DNA of 64,000 bases from Luteibacter aegosomatissinici (GTDB taxonomy: Bacteria; Pseudomonadota; Gammaproteobacteria; Xanthomonadales; Rhodanobacteraceae). Below, one piece after another: positions 17,466 to 26,002 of the stretch. Each line of letters starts with the position of its first letter. Positions within the stretch are counted from its first letter, which is position 1. The notes under the pieces were generated by a model that ran no database searches, had not been told where the DNA came from, and worked only from the letters and a program-made list of their open reading frames with translations. Position numbers and translations under genes: made by a program. Location: positions 3,720,001 through 3,784,000 of the forward strand of contig NZ_CP095742.1 in NCBI RefSeq assembly GCF_023078495.1, read 5' to 3'.

Positions 17466-19164
17466 CGTCGGACACCCAGCTCTTCACGACCTGTGCTACC
17501 TGCTTCGGATTCTCGGCCGCCATCCGCTTGGCAAGGCCGACTTTCTGTTCGTACGCCAGCAGCGCCGGTGCGCCGAGCTGGACCTGGGAAGCGATATGCG
17601 AGCGATCCGGCGTCATGTCATCGTCATCGACCATGACCGAAACCGTCGGCATGGGGCCGGCGAGTGCCATGCCCTGCTCCGTCGACGGCGCGGGCTTGAG
17701 CAGGCCCTTCAGCATGGGGCGCAGCACGAAGAAGCCGACGATGAGGGCGACCATGACACCGAGGCCCTGCTTGATCAGATCGAGCATGCCGGGGCGTTCC
17801 CAGAAGGCGGGGCCCTGCGGCGCCTCTTCGGCGGCAACGCCATGGAACGGCTCGTTGATCACGCTGACGCTATCGCCACGCTCCGCGCTGAAGCCCACGG
17901 CATTCTTGGTGAGTTCGGTGAGGCGCTGCAGTTCTTCCGGAGTGAACGGAACGCTTTTCGTCTTGCCGTCCTTGTCCGGAACGGTTTTGTTATCGACCAC
18001 CACGGCGACCGTGAGGCGGGCGACCTTGCCGGCTGGATCGGTCACGTGGCTGACGGTGCGGTCCAGTTCGAAATTGCGCGTCGCGCTTTCGGTTTTCTGG
18101 CTGGGCGTCTGTACTGTCTGCGTGGTGGCTGCCTGCCCCGGCGCCGCTGGCTTGCCGGCATTGGGGTTCGCCGCGGTCGGGTTACCACCCGCGTTCGGCG
18201 GCTGGTTACTCAGCGCGCCAGGCACGCCACCATTCGCTGCCGGATCGGTGCGCGTATCGCTGCTGGTCTGCTCGCTGCGCAGCGCCGGGTTATCGTGGTT
18301 GAAGGTCTCACTGGCCTTCTCCGTCGAGGAGAAGTCGAGATCGGCGAACACCTGCGCGCGGACCTTTCCCGCACCGACCAACGGCGCGAGCAGATCTTCG
18401 ACGCGCTGCGTGTACGTGGCTTCAATGCGGTTCGACAGCCGCAGGCGGTTATCGCCGATGGCGGCCGGGCTATCCGGATCGTTCTGCGTGAGCAGGCTGC
18501 CGCCCTGGTCGATGACCGAGACGTTGCGGGTATCAAGCTCGGGTACGCTGGCCGCGACAAGGTGCACGATTGCGGCCACCTGACCCTGGTCGAGCGTGCG
18601 CCCCGGGTAAAGCGTGACGACGACCGATGCGCTGGCCGGCTTGTTGTCGCGAATAAAGGCCGACGGCTTCGGCAGCGCCAGATGCACGCGCGCCGCACGC
18701 ACCGACTGCAACCCCGCGATGGTGTTGCCAAGATCGGCTTCGAGCGCCGACTGGTAACGCGAGCGCTCGGCCATGTCGCTCATGCCGAACGGCGAATCGG
18801 CCTGCGGCTGCGCACTGGCGGTGCCCTGCGGCAAGCCCTGGCCAGCCAGCTTCAGCCGCACGGCAGCCACATCGGCCGCAGGAACAAAGATGGAGCTGCC
18901 ATCCGTGCTGAGGGTATACGGCTCGTTCTGGGTCTGCAGGGCCTGGGTGACCGCCGCCGCATCCTTCTGTTCCAGGCCGCCGTACAGCAGCCCGTAGTTG
19001 GGGGCACGCGACCACATGACCGCGGCAATACCGATAGCCACCGCACCCGCGATGCCAGCCAGCATGAACAGCTGGCGCGCGGCCGGCGTCTGCGCAAGCG
19101 ACTTCAGCGAGTGCATGCGCGATGCCGAGCTGGTGTCCGTGGTGGCGACGCCGTTATCAGCCAT
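17455..19164 (-). CDS. fliF: Flagellar MS-ring protein FliF
   Basis: Inner-membrane ring on which the basal body is built. Two membrane helices flank a large periplasmic part, one near residues 35-55 and one near the C-terminus (LIKQGLGVMVALIVGFFVLRP). A Pro/Asn/Gly/Thr-rich section lies in the middle of the periplasmic region. 569 residues, normal length. It follows fliE after 36 bases. Confidence 0.97.
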   Translation of the reverse strand: MADNGVATTDTSSASRMHSLKSLAQTPAARQLFMLAGIAGAVAIGIAAVMWSRAPNYGLLYGGLEQKDAAAVTQALQTQNEPYTLSTDGSSIFVPAADVAAVRLKLAGQGLPQGTASAQPQADSPFGMSDMAERSRYQSALEADLGNTIAGLQSVRAARVHLALPKPSAFIRDNKPASASVVVTLYPGRTLDQGQVAAIVHLVAASVPELDTRNVSVIDQGGSLLTQNDPDSPAAIGDNRLRLSNRIEATYTQRVEDLLAPLVGAGKVRAQVFADLDFSSTEKASETFNHDNPALRSEQTSSDTRTDPAANGGVPGALSNQPPNAGGNPTAANPNAGKPAAPGQAATTQTVQTPSQKTESATRNFELDRTVSHVTDPAGKVARLTVAVVVDNKTVPDKDGKTKSVPFTPEELQRLTELTKNAVGFSAERGDSVSVINEPFHGVAAEEAPQGPAFWERPGMLDLIKQGLGVMVALIVGFFVLRPMLKGLLKPAPSTEQGMALAGPMPTVSVMVDDDDMTPDRSHIASQVQLGAPALLAYEQKVGLAKRMAAENPKQVAQVVKSWVSDDGG

Positions 19165-19200
19165 GGTGTGGGTTCAGTCCTGTGAGTCGGGTCACGTCGA

Positions 19201-19530
19201 TCAGATCGACATGTTCATGATTTCTTTGTACGCATCGACCATCTTGTTGCGCACTTCGGTCATGGCGCGGAACGAGAGATCGGCTTTCTGGCCCTGGATC
19301 ATGACCTGGGCGAGATCGATGCCCGGGTCACCGCGCTCAAACGCGGCGGAAAGTTGACCCGCCTTCTGCTGTGTTTCGTTGACGCTGTTGATCGACTGCT
19401 TGAGCAGATCGCCAAAAGCGCCCTTCTGCGCCGGGGCGGCTTCGCCCACGCCGCGAATAGCGGGCATTTCGGTTTGCGCACTGATGCGGCGCATCTGAAG
19501 CAGCAGGCTGTTGACGTCGATCGTGGTCAT
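19201..19530 (-). CDS. fliE: Flagellar hook-basal body protein FliE
   Basis: Adapter between the MS ring and the rod. The 109-residue product ends with KADLSFRAMTEVRNKMVDAYKEIMNM, the conserved C-terminus. First gene of the fliEFGHIJK unit, with a sigma-54-like promoter in the gap after fleQ. Confidence 0.96.
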   Translation of the reverse strand: MTTIDVNSLLLQMRRISAQTEMPAIRGVGEAAPAQKGAFGDLLKQSINSVNETQQKAGQLSAAFERGDPGIDLAQVMIQGQKADLSFRAMTEVRNKMVDAYKEIMNMSI

Positions 19531-19568
19531 GACGGTTTTCCAACGCGTAATCGTCTTACCGACACTTC

Positions 19569-19586
19569 AAGCACGACCCATGCCAA
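19569..19586 (-). promoter_or_regulatory. Probable sigma-54 promoter of fliE
   Basis: On the minus strand TTGGCATGGGTCGTGCTT keeps GG-N10-GC spacing and TTGGCA, but the -12 box is GTGC instead of TTGC. It lies in the short gap between fleQ and fliE, about 30 bases before the expected start. Confidence 0.65.
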
Positions 19587-19600
19587 CCAGCCGGAGGGTA

Positions 19601-21016
19601 TCAACCGGCCTGCGCGGCCTCGGAAAGGCCGTATTTGCGCAGCTTCTCGACCAGCGTGGTGCGCTGGACGCGCAGCAGCTTGGCGGCATGGGCCACCACA
19701 CCATTGGCCGAATCGAGCGCCTGGCGGATGAGGCCGATCTCGATACCGGCAAGGTGATCCTTCAGGTCGAGGCCGCCCTGCGGCAGCACCGACGGGTCGC
19801 CTTCACCGCCATAGCGGAACGTCTCGGTGATTTCCGGCTCGGCTTCCATCATGGCGATGAGGGCCGCCCCCGATACTTCCTCAACCGGCGTGGCACCGCG
19901 GTACTTTTCCGGCAGGTCGGCGGCGCGAACGTCACCCTGGGGCATGAGGATGGCCATGCGCTCGACCAGGTTGGACAGTTCCCGCACGTTGCCCGGCCAC
20001 GGGTGCTGGCACAGCGCGTTCATGGCGCTGGGGGTAAAGCGCACCGACGACAGGCCACGCTGGACCAGGCGCTGGTTGAATTCGGCAATAAGCGCCGGCA
20101 GGTCTTCCAGGCGCTGGCGCAGCGGCGGCATTTCCAGCGGGAACACCGACAAGCGGTAGAAAAGATCTTCGCGGAACGTGCCACGCTCGATCGAACCCTC
20201 GAGATCGCGGTGGGTGGCGGCGATGATGCGAACGTCGCAACGCTGCGCACGGTTGCCGCCCACACGCTCGAACACACGCTCCTGCAGGACGCGCAGCAGC
20301 TTCACCTGCATGGGCAGGCTCATGTCGCCGATTTCGTCCAGGAACAGCGTGCCGCCTTCGGCCAGCTCGAAGCGGCCCTTGCGCGAGCTGATCGCGCCGG
20401 TGAACGCGCCCTTCTCGTGGCCAAACAGTTCACTTTCGAGCAACTCGGCCGGAATGGCGCCGCAGTTGATGGCGACGAACGGCTTATCGCGGCGCGGCGA
20501 GCAATCGTGGATGGTACGGGCGACCAGCTCCTTGCCGCTGCCGGATTCACCCAGCACCAGTACGCTGGAATCGAACGGGGCCACCTGGCGGATGAGCGAG
20601 TTCACCCGCTGCATCGGGCCCGACTGGCCGACGAAGCGCAGGTTGGAGACCGGCGTCTGCACCTTCGACTGCAGGGTGCGCAGCGCTTCGGACAGGCGCT
20701 CGTAGCGCAGCGGCATATCGATCAGTTCGACATTCTGGTTGGTGTCGTCGGCGATCAGCGAGGTGGCGATCGGCGAATCGGCGGCCACCAGCATGGGCAG
20801 TTCGCGAGCCTGGCGGCCCAGCGGGGCCAGGAAGCCTTCCAGCTCCGCTTCGTCATCGACGGTGCCGACGTAGGCACCACGCCACGCCTCGCCCGCATCG
20901 GCCGCGTGCATGCGGTTGGCGAGCACCGGGCGGTAACCGAGGAAGGCCAGCGCGGAGCCGATGGCATCGGCGCGGGACGGGTCGGATTCGACGACGAGAA
21001 AGTTGGACGACTTCAC
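19601..21016 (-). CDS. fleQ: Sigma-54-dependent flagellar master activator FleQ
   Basis: Enhancer-binding protein that turns on RpoN-dependent flagellar operons; in pseudomonads it also binds c-di-GMP. An N-terminal FleQ-type domain lacks the receiver phospho-Asp pattern. The AAA+ domain has Walker A GESGSGKE at 156-163, the sigma-54-contact loop GAFTGA at 203-208 and Walker B GGTLFLDEIGD at 221-231. A Fis-type HTH lies at the C-terminus. 471 residues, GTG start at 21016 with GAGG upstream. Its targets are probably the sigma-54 promoters in this window. Confidence 0.95.
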   Translation of the reverse strand: MKSSNFLVVESDPSRADAIGSALAFLGYRPVLANRMHAADAGEAWRGAYVGTVDDEAELEGFLAPLGRQARELPMLVAADSPIATSLIADDTNQNVELIDMPLRYERLSEALRTLQSKVQTPVSNLRFVGQSGPMQRVNSLIRQVAPFDSSVLVLGESGSGKELVARTIHDCSPRRDKPFVAINCGAIPAELLESELFGHEKGAFTGAISSRKGRFELAEGGTLFLDEIGDMSLPMQVKLLRVLQERVFERVGGNRAQRCDVRIIAATHRDLEGSIERGTFREDLFYRLSVFPLEMPPLRQRLEDLPALIAEFNQRLVQRGLSSVRFTPSAMNALCQHPWPGNVRELSNLVERMAILMPQGDVRAADLPEKYRGATPVEEVSGAALIAMMEAEPEITETFRYGGEGDPSVLPQGGLDLKDHLAGIEIGLIRQALDSANGVVAHAAKLLRVQRTTLVEKLRKYGLSEAAQAG

Positions 21017-21100
21017 CGGATATACCTCGCGTAGAGAAGGGTCGAAGGCCCCTGGGGCGGGTCCGTGTTGGAAACCCGTCGCCTTCGTTGCAAGGTATCA

Positions 21101-21117
21101 ATCAAGGAGCGTGCCAA
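21101..21117 (-). promoter_or_regulatory. Possible sigma-54-like element upstream of fleQ
   Basis: On the minus strand TTGGCACGCTCCTTGAT has a perfect -24 box but GA where the invariant -12 GC should be, so it may not be functional. The perfect palindrome CGTCGGAATTCCGACG (21118-21133) lies immediately upstream and may be an operator. Confidence 0.3.
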
Positions 21118-21226
21118 CGTCGGAATTCCGACGGAAGTTGGCTGAAAACCGTGTCAGGGAACGCACTCTGGCCGTGTAGGGAAAACCTTTTCGGCAACGT
21201 GTGAAAGCGCGAAAGTGAGCGTCAGT

Positions 21227-21298
21227 GTCAATGCTGACGACACGCGTCACGAATGTGACGCAGGAAGACACGCGACGTTCTTACGTCACGTGACGTAA
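21227..21298. promoter_or_regulatory. Cluster of GTCA/TGAC palindromes upstream of fleQ
   Basis: Three dyads in 72 bases: GTCAATGCTGAC (21227-21238), GCGTCACGAATGTGACGC (21244-21261) and the perfect 18-base palindrome TTACGTCACGTGACGTAA (21281-21298). The second has GTCA-N6-TGAC spacing, as described for FleQ boxes in pseudomonads. They lie 200-280 bases upstream of the fleQ start, between it and the PilZ-type gene. Autoregulation is an inference. Confidence 0.5.
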
Positions 21299-21302
21299 AA
21301 GG

Positions 21303-21863
21303 TCACCCTTGGGCAGCGTGGGCCCGGGCCTCGGCCACCTGGCGGCGATGCTGCCGAAAAACCAGCCTTTCTATCTCGTCACGGACCGGCTCGGAGAGGC
21401 CCTCGAAGGCCACGAAGCCCTTGCCGTCCAAGGGCCCGGCCTGGCGGATGCCCGGTAGCTCAAGAGGGAGCGCCCGGACCACGTCAAAGTGGAGTTTCAG
21501 CAGAACCGGCTGGCCGACCGGCGGCAGCCCCTCCCAGGGCAGGACCGCCCCGAGGCCGTTGAAGCGCAAGGAAATGCGCGGCGGCAGGGCCGACTGGGGC
21601 AATAAAAGGCGATTCACGATTTCCATCAGGACGTTGAGCTTGGCGTCCAGCCTGGCCACTTCCTGGCTGAGGGCATTGTCGTCCTCGCCGATATCCACGC
21701 GGCGGTCCATCAGGGCGGCGACGGCCACCAGGACGTTGGCGTTACGGTCGTTGATGGAGGCCAGCGCGGCCGCAGCCGGGGGTGCGGCGGGCTCACACGT
21801 AGCGTGAAACCGGCCATCCCAGGTCACACGTTCGGAAAATGTCTTCCACGCTACATCGCTCAT
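21303..21863 (-). CDS. PilZ-type flagellar-locus protein
   Basis: 186 residues, no membrane segment. The first half is helical and charged (ALSQEVARLDAKLNVLMEIVNRLLLP). The second half has a beta-rich PilZ-like pattern (RISLRFNGLGAVLPWEGLPPVGQPVLLKLHFD ... FVAFEGLSEPVRDEIERLVFRQHRRQ). The canonical RxxxR c-di-GMP motif is not seen, so c-di-GMP binding is unproven. Its place between fliT and fleQ matches that of PilZ-type genes in xanthomonads and suggests a role in flagellar control. Confidence 0.65.
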   Translation of the reverse strand: MSDVAWKTFSERVTWDGRFHATCEPAAPPAAAALASINDRNANVLVAVAALMDRRVDIGEDDNALSQEVARLDAKLNVLMEIVNRLLLPQSALPPRISLRFNGLGAVLPWEGLPPVGQPVLLKLHFDVVRALPLELPGIRQAGPLDGKGFVAFEGLSEPVRDEIERLVFRQHRRQVAEARAHAAQG

Positions 21864-21886
21864 GGGCCCGCCCCCGTTTGGGAAGA

Positions 21887-22183
21887 TCAGAACGAAGTAT
21901 ACGCAGCGACTGCCTTACGGACCCGGCGCCCGGCATCGAGGGCCAGCGCCGTCTCGTCGCGTGCGGCGGAGACCAGATCCTTGATGAGGTTATCCATCAG
22001 CATGATGGACTTGAGTGACTCCAGGGTTTCCGGGGCTGGGCGCATGGTGCCGGCGCGAAGCACGGGGTCCCGCTCAGCATCCAGTTCGGTGAGGTCGTCC
22101 CAGCGCCCTTCGGAAGCGGCGTGATGCATGGCCTCCGTGAGCGAAAGGACCCGATCGAGGTCACAGAAAGCGACGGTGTTCAT
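21887..22183 (-). CDS. fliT: FliT-like flagellar chaperone (putative)
   Basis: 98-residue helical protein, assigned by position after fliS and by its size. FliT proteins are chaperones for the cap protein FliD. Sequence motifs of the family are weak, so the symbol is tentative. The ATG at 22183 overlaps the fliS stop by 4 bases. Confidence 0.6.
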   Translation of the reverse strand: MNTVAFCDLDRVLSLTEAMHHAASEGRWDDLTELDAERDPVLRAGTMRPAPETLESLKSIMLMDNLIKDLVSAARDETALALDAGRRVRKAVAAYTSF

Positions 22184-22596
22184 GCCCCTGCCCCTACCGC
22201 CTGGCGATCTTCCGCCGGAATGGCTACCCAGCTATCACGAACCTGGCCAAGCAACGTCGCCACTTCCTCCAGGGCCAGCGTATCGGCATGGAGGTTGGCG
22301 AACAGCAGGCGGCGGCTCATGTAGTCATACAGCGCATCGAGGCGCTCGACCAGCGTGGTCTCGATATCGTGGTTCAGGGCGGCCTGCAGGCCACCGATGA
22401 TTTCGATGGCCTTGGAGATGGCTTCGCCGCGCGAAGCAACGTTGCCGGTGGCGATGCACGCGACTGCCAGGCGGATGCGCTCGAGGGCGCCATCCATCAG
22501 GAGGGTGATCAGGCCGTGCGCGTCAGCGGATTCGATGCCGCCGCCGGTGCGGATCTGCTGGTAGGCGCCTGCGCCGCGGGAGTATCCCAGTGCCAT
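22180..22596 (-). CDS. fliS: Flagellin chaperone FliS
   Basis: Binds unpolymerised flagellin in the cytoplasm. The 138-residue helical protein has the family pattern: Tyr-rich start (MALGYSRGAGAYQQIRT), DAHGLITLLMDGALERI and AISKAIEIIGGLQAALN. It lies between fliD and fliT, as usual. Confidence 0.94.
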   Translation of the reverse strand: MALGYSRGAGAYQQIRTGGGIESADAHGLITLLMDGALERIRLAVACIATGNVASRGEAISKAIEIIGGLQAALNHDIETTLVERLDALYDYMSRRLLFANLHADTLALEEVATLLGQVRDSWVAIPAEDRQAVGAGA

Positions 22597-22617
22597 GTCT
22601 TATCGTTCCTGCCTGGC

Positions 22618-23976
22618 TTACTTGTTCGAGTTGTTCAGCGAATCGAACTGCTGCTGGAGATAGCTGCTGGTGCTGCTGAGCTTGGTCATCATGGTGTCCA
22701 GCGCCGTGTACTGCGTCGTGAGCCGCGTGGTGTAGTCCTGCATCGTCACGTCGTAGTCCGACTGCTGCTGCGCAATGTCCTTCGCCTTCTGATTCAGGTT
22801 GGCGGTGCGCTGGGTGAGGATGCCCGAGCTGGAGGTCCAGCTCGTAATGAGTTTGTCGAGCTTCGGCGCAATGCCGTTATCGCCACTAAGCAGGTTCTGG
22901 GTCTCCTTGGGATTGGAGGCCATGAACTTGGTCAGCTTGCTGGAATCGAAGGCCAGGGTGCCATCGACCTGGAACGACACGCCCAGGTCGCTCAGCGAAC
23001 TGGGGCCGCCGTTGGACGAAACGCCCTGCCCGCCCAGCAGGTTGGTGACCTGGCTCTTCAGCGACATGACCGTGGCGTCGCCGATGAGGGCGCCGACCTG
23101 GTTATTGGTCGAGTCGTACTTGGTCAGGGTCTGGTAGGTGGAGACAAACGAGTTATACGCCGTGACCAGGCTCTGCATGGCCGTGGTCACCGCCGAGGTG
23201 TCGTTGGTGATGCTGACGCTGCTGCTGCCTTCCTTGGTCAGCGTGAGGGTCACGCCATCGAGGGCGGACGCGACCGTGTTCGTGGCACTGGTCACATCCG
23301 TGCCGTCGATCGTGAACTCGGCGTCCTGAGCCTTGGTCGTCGGGGTTCCCGTCGCAGGGTCGAAGGCCAGCTGCGAAAGGCCACCATCGCCGCCGCTCGC
23401 GGTGACCGTGAAGGCATTGGCCGCACCGGTCGACGTGGAGTTCAGCACGAGGTGCGCACCGTCCTTACCCGTCACGATACTGGCCGAGACGCCCGGGTTA
23501 TCCGATGCTTTGTTGATCTTGTCGCGGATATCCTGGAGCGAGTTGCCCGTGGTGCCGATGTCCAGGCTCATGGACTTGCCGCCGACCGAAATGGTCAGCG
23601 TGCCGCTGCCCACGGCGGCTGTGGAGCTGGAAATGGCGCTTGACGTCGTTTTCTGGGCCGTGGCGAGCTTGCTCACCACGATGTTGTAGTTGCCGGGCAC
23701 CGCCGTGTCGTCGGCAGAGGCAGAGAGAATGGTGGAGTCGCCCACCGAGGTTTTCTGCGTGGTGAACGCGGAACCATCGGTCAGCGCCTTGATGGCGCTC
23801 TGCAGGCTGGTCAGCGACGACGTGAAGTTGCCGATGGCCGAAATCTGGGTGGTGTTGGTGGTGCTGGCGTCGGAAAGCTGCTTGTCTTTCGCTGCGCGCT
23901 TGTTCGCCACGAGGTTGGAAACGATCGACGCTACGTCGATCGAGCTGGAACCCAGGGTGATCGGATTGGTGGACAC
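22618..23976 (-). CDS. fliD: Flagellar cap protein FliD
   Basis: Forms the filament cap that folds arriving flagellin. 452 residues; the N-terminus (TNPITLGSSSIDVASIVSNLVANKRAAKDKQL) and the C-terminal coiled coil are family-like. GTG start at 23976 with a strong AAGGAGA Shine-Dalgarno. Its own sigma-54 promoter lies in the fliC-fliD gap. fliS follows after 21 bases. Confidence 0.95.
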   Translation of the reverse strand: MSTNPITLGSSSIDVASIVSNLVANKRAAKDKQLSDASTTNTTQISAIGNFTSSLTSLQSAIKALTDGSAFTTQKTSVGDSTILSASADDTAVPGNYNIVVSKLATAQKTTSSAISSSTAAVGSGTLTISVGGKSMSLDIGTTGNSLQDIRDKINKASDNPGVSASIVTGKDGAHLVLNSTSTGAANAFTVTASGGDGGLSQLAFDPATGTPTTKAQDAEFTIDGTDVTSATNTVASALDGVTLTLTKEGSSSVSITNDTSAVTTAMQSLVTAYNSFVSTYQTLTKYDSTNNQVGALIGDATVMSLKSQVTNLLGGQGVSSNGGPSSLSDLGVSFQVDGTLAFDSSKLTKFMASNPKETQNLLSGDNGIAPKLDKLITSWTSSSGILTQRTANLNQKAKDIAQQQSDYDVTMQDYTTRLTTQYTALDTMMTKLSSTSSYLQQQFDSLNNSNK

Positions 23977-24026
23977 GAGACTCTCCTTAGAAGACGCCTC
24001 ACTGCCCTGGGCGCCAATTTGCCGAC

Positions 24027-24052
24027 GGGTGACCCTGCGCGCAGGGCCACCC
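24027..24052 (-). promoter_or_regulatory. Hairpin at the 5' end of the fliD leader
   Basis: GGGTG, CCCTGCGCGCAGGG and CACCC form an almost complete inverted repeat, which would fold at the very start of RNA from the fliD promoter (expected start near 24052). It could protect the message 5' end or attenuate it; function is unknown. Confidence 0.45.
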
Positions 24053-24062
24053 GGGGCAACTT

Positions 24063-24080
24063 AAGCAATTACCCTGCCAA
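24063..24080 (-). promoter_or_regulatory. Sigma-54 promoter of fliD
   Basis: On the minus strand TTGGCAGGGTAATTGCTT has TTGGCA, TTGC and GG-N10-GC spacing. The -24 box begins at the very next base after the fliC terminator stem. Expected leader to the fliD GTG is about 75 bases. Confidence 0.8.
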
Positions 24081-24100
24081 CCCCGGGATCACTCCCGGGG
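24081..24100 (-). terminator. Probable terminator of fliC
   Basis: Perfect 8-base stem CCCCGGGA / TCCCGGGG with a 4-base loop, 19 bases after the fliC stop. There is no T-run after the stem, so termination may be partial or Rho-aided. Confidence 0.55.
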
Positions 24101-24118
24101 AGGCGGAGCTCCGGGCGA

Positions 24119-25549
24119 TTAGCCGAGGAGCTTGGTCACGATCTGCTGCGAGGAGTTCGCGGTGGCGAGCACCGAGACGCCAGCCTGCTGCAGGATCTGC
24201 GCCGAGGACATGTTCGCGGTTTCCTGGGCGAAGTCGGCGTCGGTGATGGCCGACTTCGACGAGGTCAGGTTCTGCGAGATGTTCTGCAGGTTCGAGATGG
24301 TCGACTCGAAGCGGTTCTGCACGGCGCCGAGCTGCGAACGCAGGTCCGATACCGACTGCAGGGCCGCATCGATGCGGTTGATGGTGGCGTTGGCGCCGTC
24401 AACCGTCTTGATGTTCGAGTCGGCCAGGGTCGTATTGTCGTCCACGGCGTAGGTCGTCGAGGTGGTCGGGAAGCCAAGGGTGGCGGCGCCGGTGCCCGTC
24501 GTAGCCTTGACCGTGATGGCCTGGGCGGACGAGAACTTCAGCGAGCCGTCCTGTGCAACGTAGGCGTTGATGCCCTTGCCCGACTGCGAGTTGATCGCAT
24601 CGGCCACGTCCTGCATGGACTTGAACGAACCTTCGATGTCGAGCGAGGTGCCACCGACGCTGAGCGACAGGTCACCCTTCGCCAGGGTGATCGACGTCGC
24701 CGTGCCGGCGACTGCCTTGGTCGAGACGGCCGCGGCGGGGGTAGCACTCGCCGTGTAGTCGGTGATGCCAAGAGCCGTCTTGGCTGTGCCAGCGAACGTG
24801 ATGTCGTCGGTCGTGCCGCCCAACACCGAGAGCTCGCCCGTGGTGCTGTCGACCGTAGCCACGCTGGAGCCGGCCGCCGTGTTGATCGCCGCGGCAAGAT
24901 CCGAAACGCTGTTGTACTGGCCGGCGGCGACATTGACCGCAGTGCCGGCGGTGCCGACCTTGACCGTCAGGTCACCCGCTTTCAGGTCCAGGCCGGTCGG
25001 GAAGGTCGCCTTGGCGAGCGAACCGGTGGCCAGCTGGCCAACCTGCGACGCCTTCATGCCCTTGTCCAGGCCGACATTGATGACTTCACCGACGTTCGCA
25101 CCGACCTGGAAGCTCAGGTTCTGGGCCGAGCCGTCCAGCACCTTCATGCCGTTGAAGTTGGTCTGCGTGGCGATACGGGTCACTTCCGACAGGCGCTGCT
25201 GCACTTCGGAATCGAGGGCGGCGCGGTCGCTGTCCGAGTTGGAAGCGTTGGTGGACTGCACGGCCAGCTCGCGGATGCGCTGCAGGTTGTTCGTGACTTC
25301 GTCCAGGGCCGACTCGGTGGTCTGCGACAGCGAGATACCGTCGTTGGCGTTCTGCACCGCGCGGTTCAGGCCGTTGATCTGGGTGGTCATGCGGGTCGAA
25401 ATGGCGAGGCCGGCGGCGTCGTCCTTCGCGCTGTTGATGCGGTTACCCGACGACAGGCGCTCGATGGCCGAAGCCAGCTTGGTCTGCGAGGTGTTCAGGT
25501 TGCGCTGAGCATTCAGCGACATGATGTTGGTGTTGATGGTCAGAGACAT
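24119..25549 (-). CDS. fliC: Flagellin FliC
   Basis: Filament subunit. The N-terminal D0/D1 region (SLTINTNIMSLNAQRNLNTSQ) and the C-terminal region ending SVLATANSSQQIVTKLLG are classic. The middle of the 476 residues is a variable Ala/Thr/Gly-rich surface domain. The frame extends upstream to 25690, but the ATG at 25549 has AAGGA and is the family start. It is the only flagellin gene in the window and has a sigma-28 promoter. Confidence 0.97.
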   Translation of the reverse strand: MSLTINTNIMSLNAQRNLNTSQTKLASAIERLSSGNRINSAKDDAAGLAISTRMTTQINGLNRAVQNANDGISLSQTTESALDEVTNNLQRIRELAVQSTNASNSDSDRAALDSEVQQRLSEVTRIATQTNFNGMKVLDGSAQNLSFQVGANVGEVINVGLDKGMKASQVGQLATGSLAKATFPTGLDLKAGDLTVKVGTAGTAVNVAAGQYNSVSDLAAAINTAAGSSVATVDSTTGELSVLGGTTDDITFAGTAKTALGITDYTASATPAAAVSTKAVAGTATSITLAKGDLSLSVGGTSLDIEGSFKSMQDVADAINSQSGKGINAYVAQDGSLKFSSAQAITVKATTGTGAATLGFPTTSTTYAVDDNTTLADSNIKTVDGANATINRIDAALQSVSDLRSQLGAVQNRFESTISNLQNISQNLTSSKSAITDADFAQETANMSSAQILQQAGVSVLATANSSQQIVTKLLG

Positions 25550-25643
25550 CGTTTTGATCCTTTGGTAGCGGAACCGAATTGCCGGAGTAGGTGCGGCGTA
25601 TTCCGGCGGGGTTCCGATAGGGAAGCCTTCCGCCTCAGAGAGG

Positions 25644-25670
25644 TTTACGGCACGCCGGGAGGAAACTTGA
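25644..25670 (-). promoter_or_regulatory. Sigma-28 (FliA) promoter of fliC
   Basis: On the minus strand: -35 TCAAGTTT, an 11-base spacer, -10 GCCGTAAA. The consensus is TAAAGTTT-N11-GCCGATAA. Expected start near 25637, leader of about 88 bases. Confidence 0.85.
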
Positions 25671-25803
25671 GAACTTTTTCTACCTGTCAACAGTTATTTT
25701 TTGACGGGGCAGTGAAAGGAGCTCTGCCCAGCCACTGTCGAGGGAGGTATCGGCACTTTCGCGCCGGGGTTTAGGCCCATTTTTCGCTTCCTTGTGTGGA
25801 AAT

Positions 25804-25825
25804 CCGGCCAGAGGCTCCTGGCCGG
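25804..25825. other. Palindromic hairpin in the flgL-fliC gap
   Basis: Perfect 8-base stem CCGGCCAG / CTGGCCGG with loop AGGCTC. The 453-base gap between flgL and fliC holds only this, the fliC sigma-28 promoter and a REP-like palindrome. It may help stop flgL transcription; no T-run follows on the minus strand. Confidence 0.4.
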
Positions 25826-25946
25826 CAACCGTGCCGTTGGTGGAAAAGGTCAACCCAAGGTGTCGCAAGAAACCGTGGCGTGGTGGCGACCGCCCGGCAA
25901 AACCATCCTTAGTGAACGTCTAACGCGTTCTGACTTTCGGAGCCCT

Positions 25947-25990
25947 GTAGGAGCGCGCTTGCGCGTGATCGCGCGCAAGCGCGCCCCTAC
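25947..25990. repeat. REP-like palindrome after flgL
   Basis: Inverted repeat of the GTAGGAGCGCGCTTGCGCG element, arms of about 20 bases with one mismatch, starting 12 bases after the flgL stop codon. Probably forms the 3' end structure of the flgKL message. Confidence 0.85.
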
Positions 25991-26002
25991 AGCGCCGTCG
26001 AA

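Noticed and set aside
21118..21133. CGTCGGAATTCCGACG palindrome as a terminator
   Set aside because: It lies upstream of fleQ, not after a gene, and lacks a T-run; it is noted only as a possible operator.
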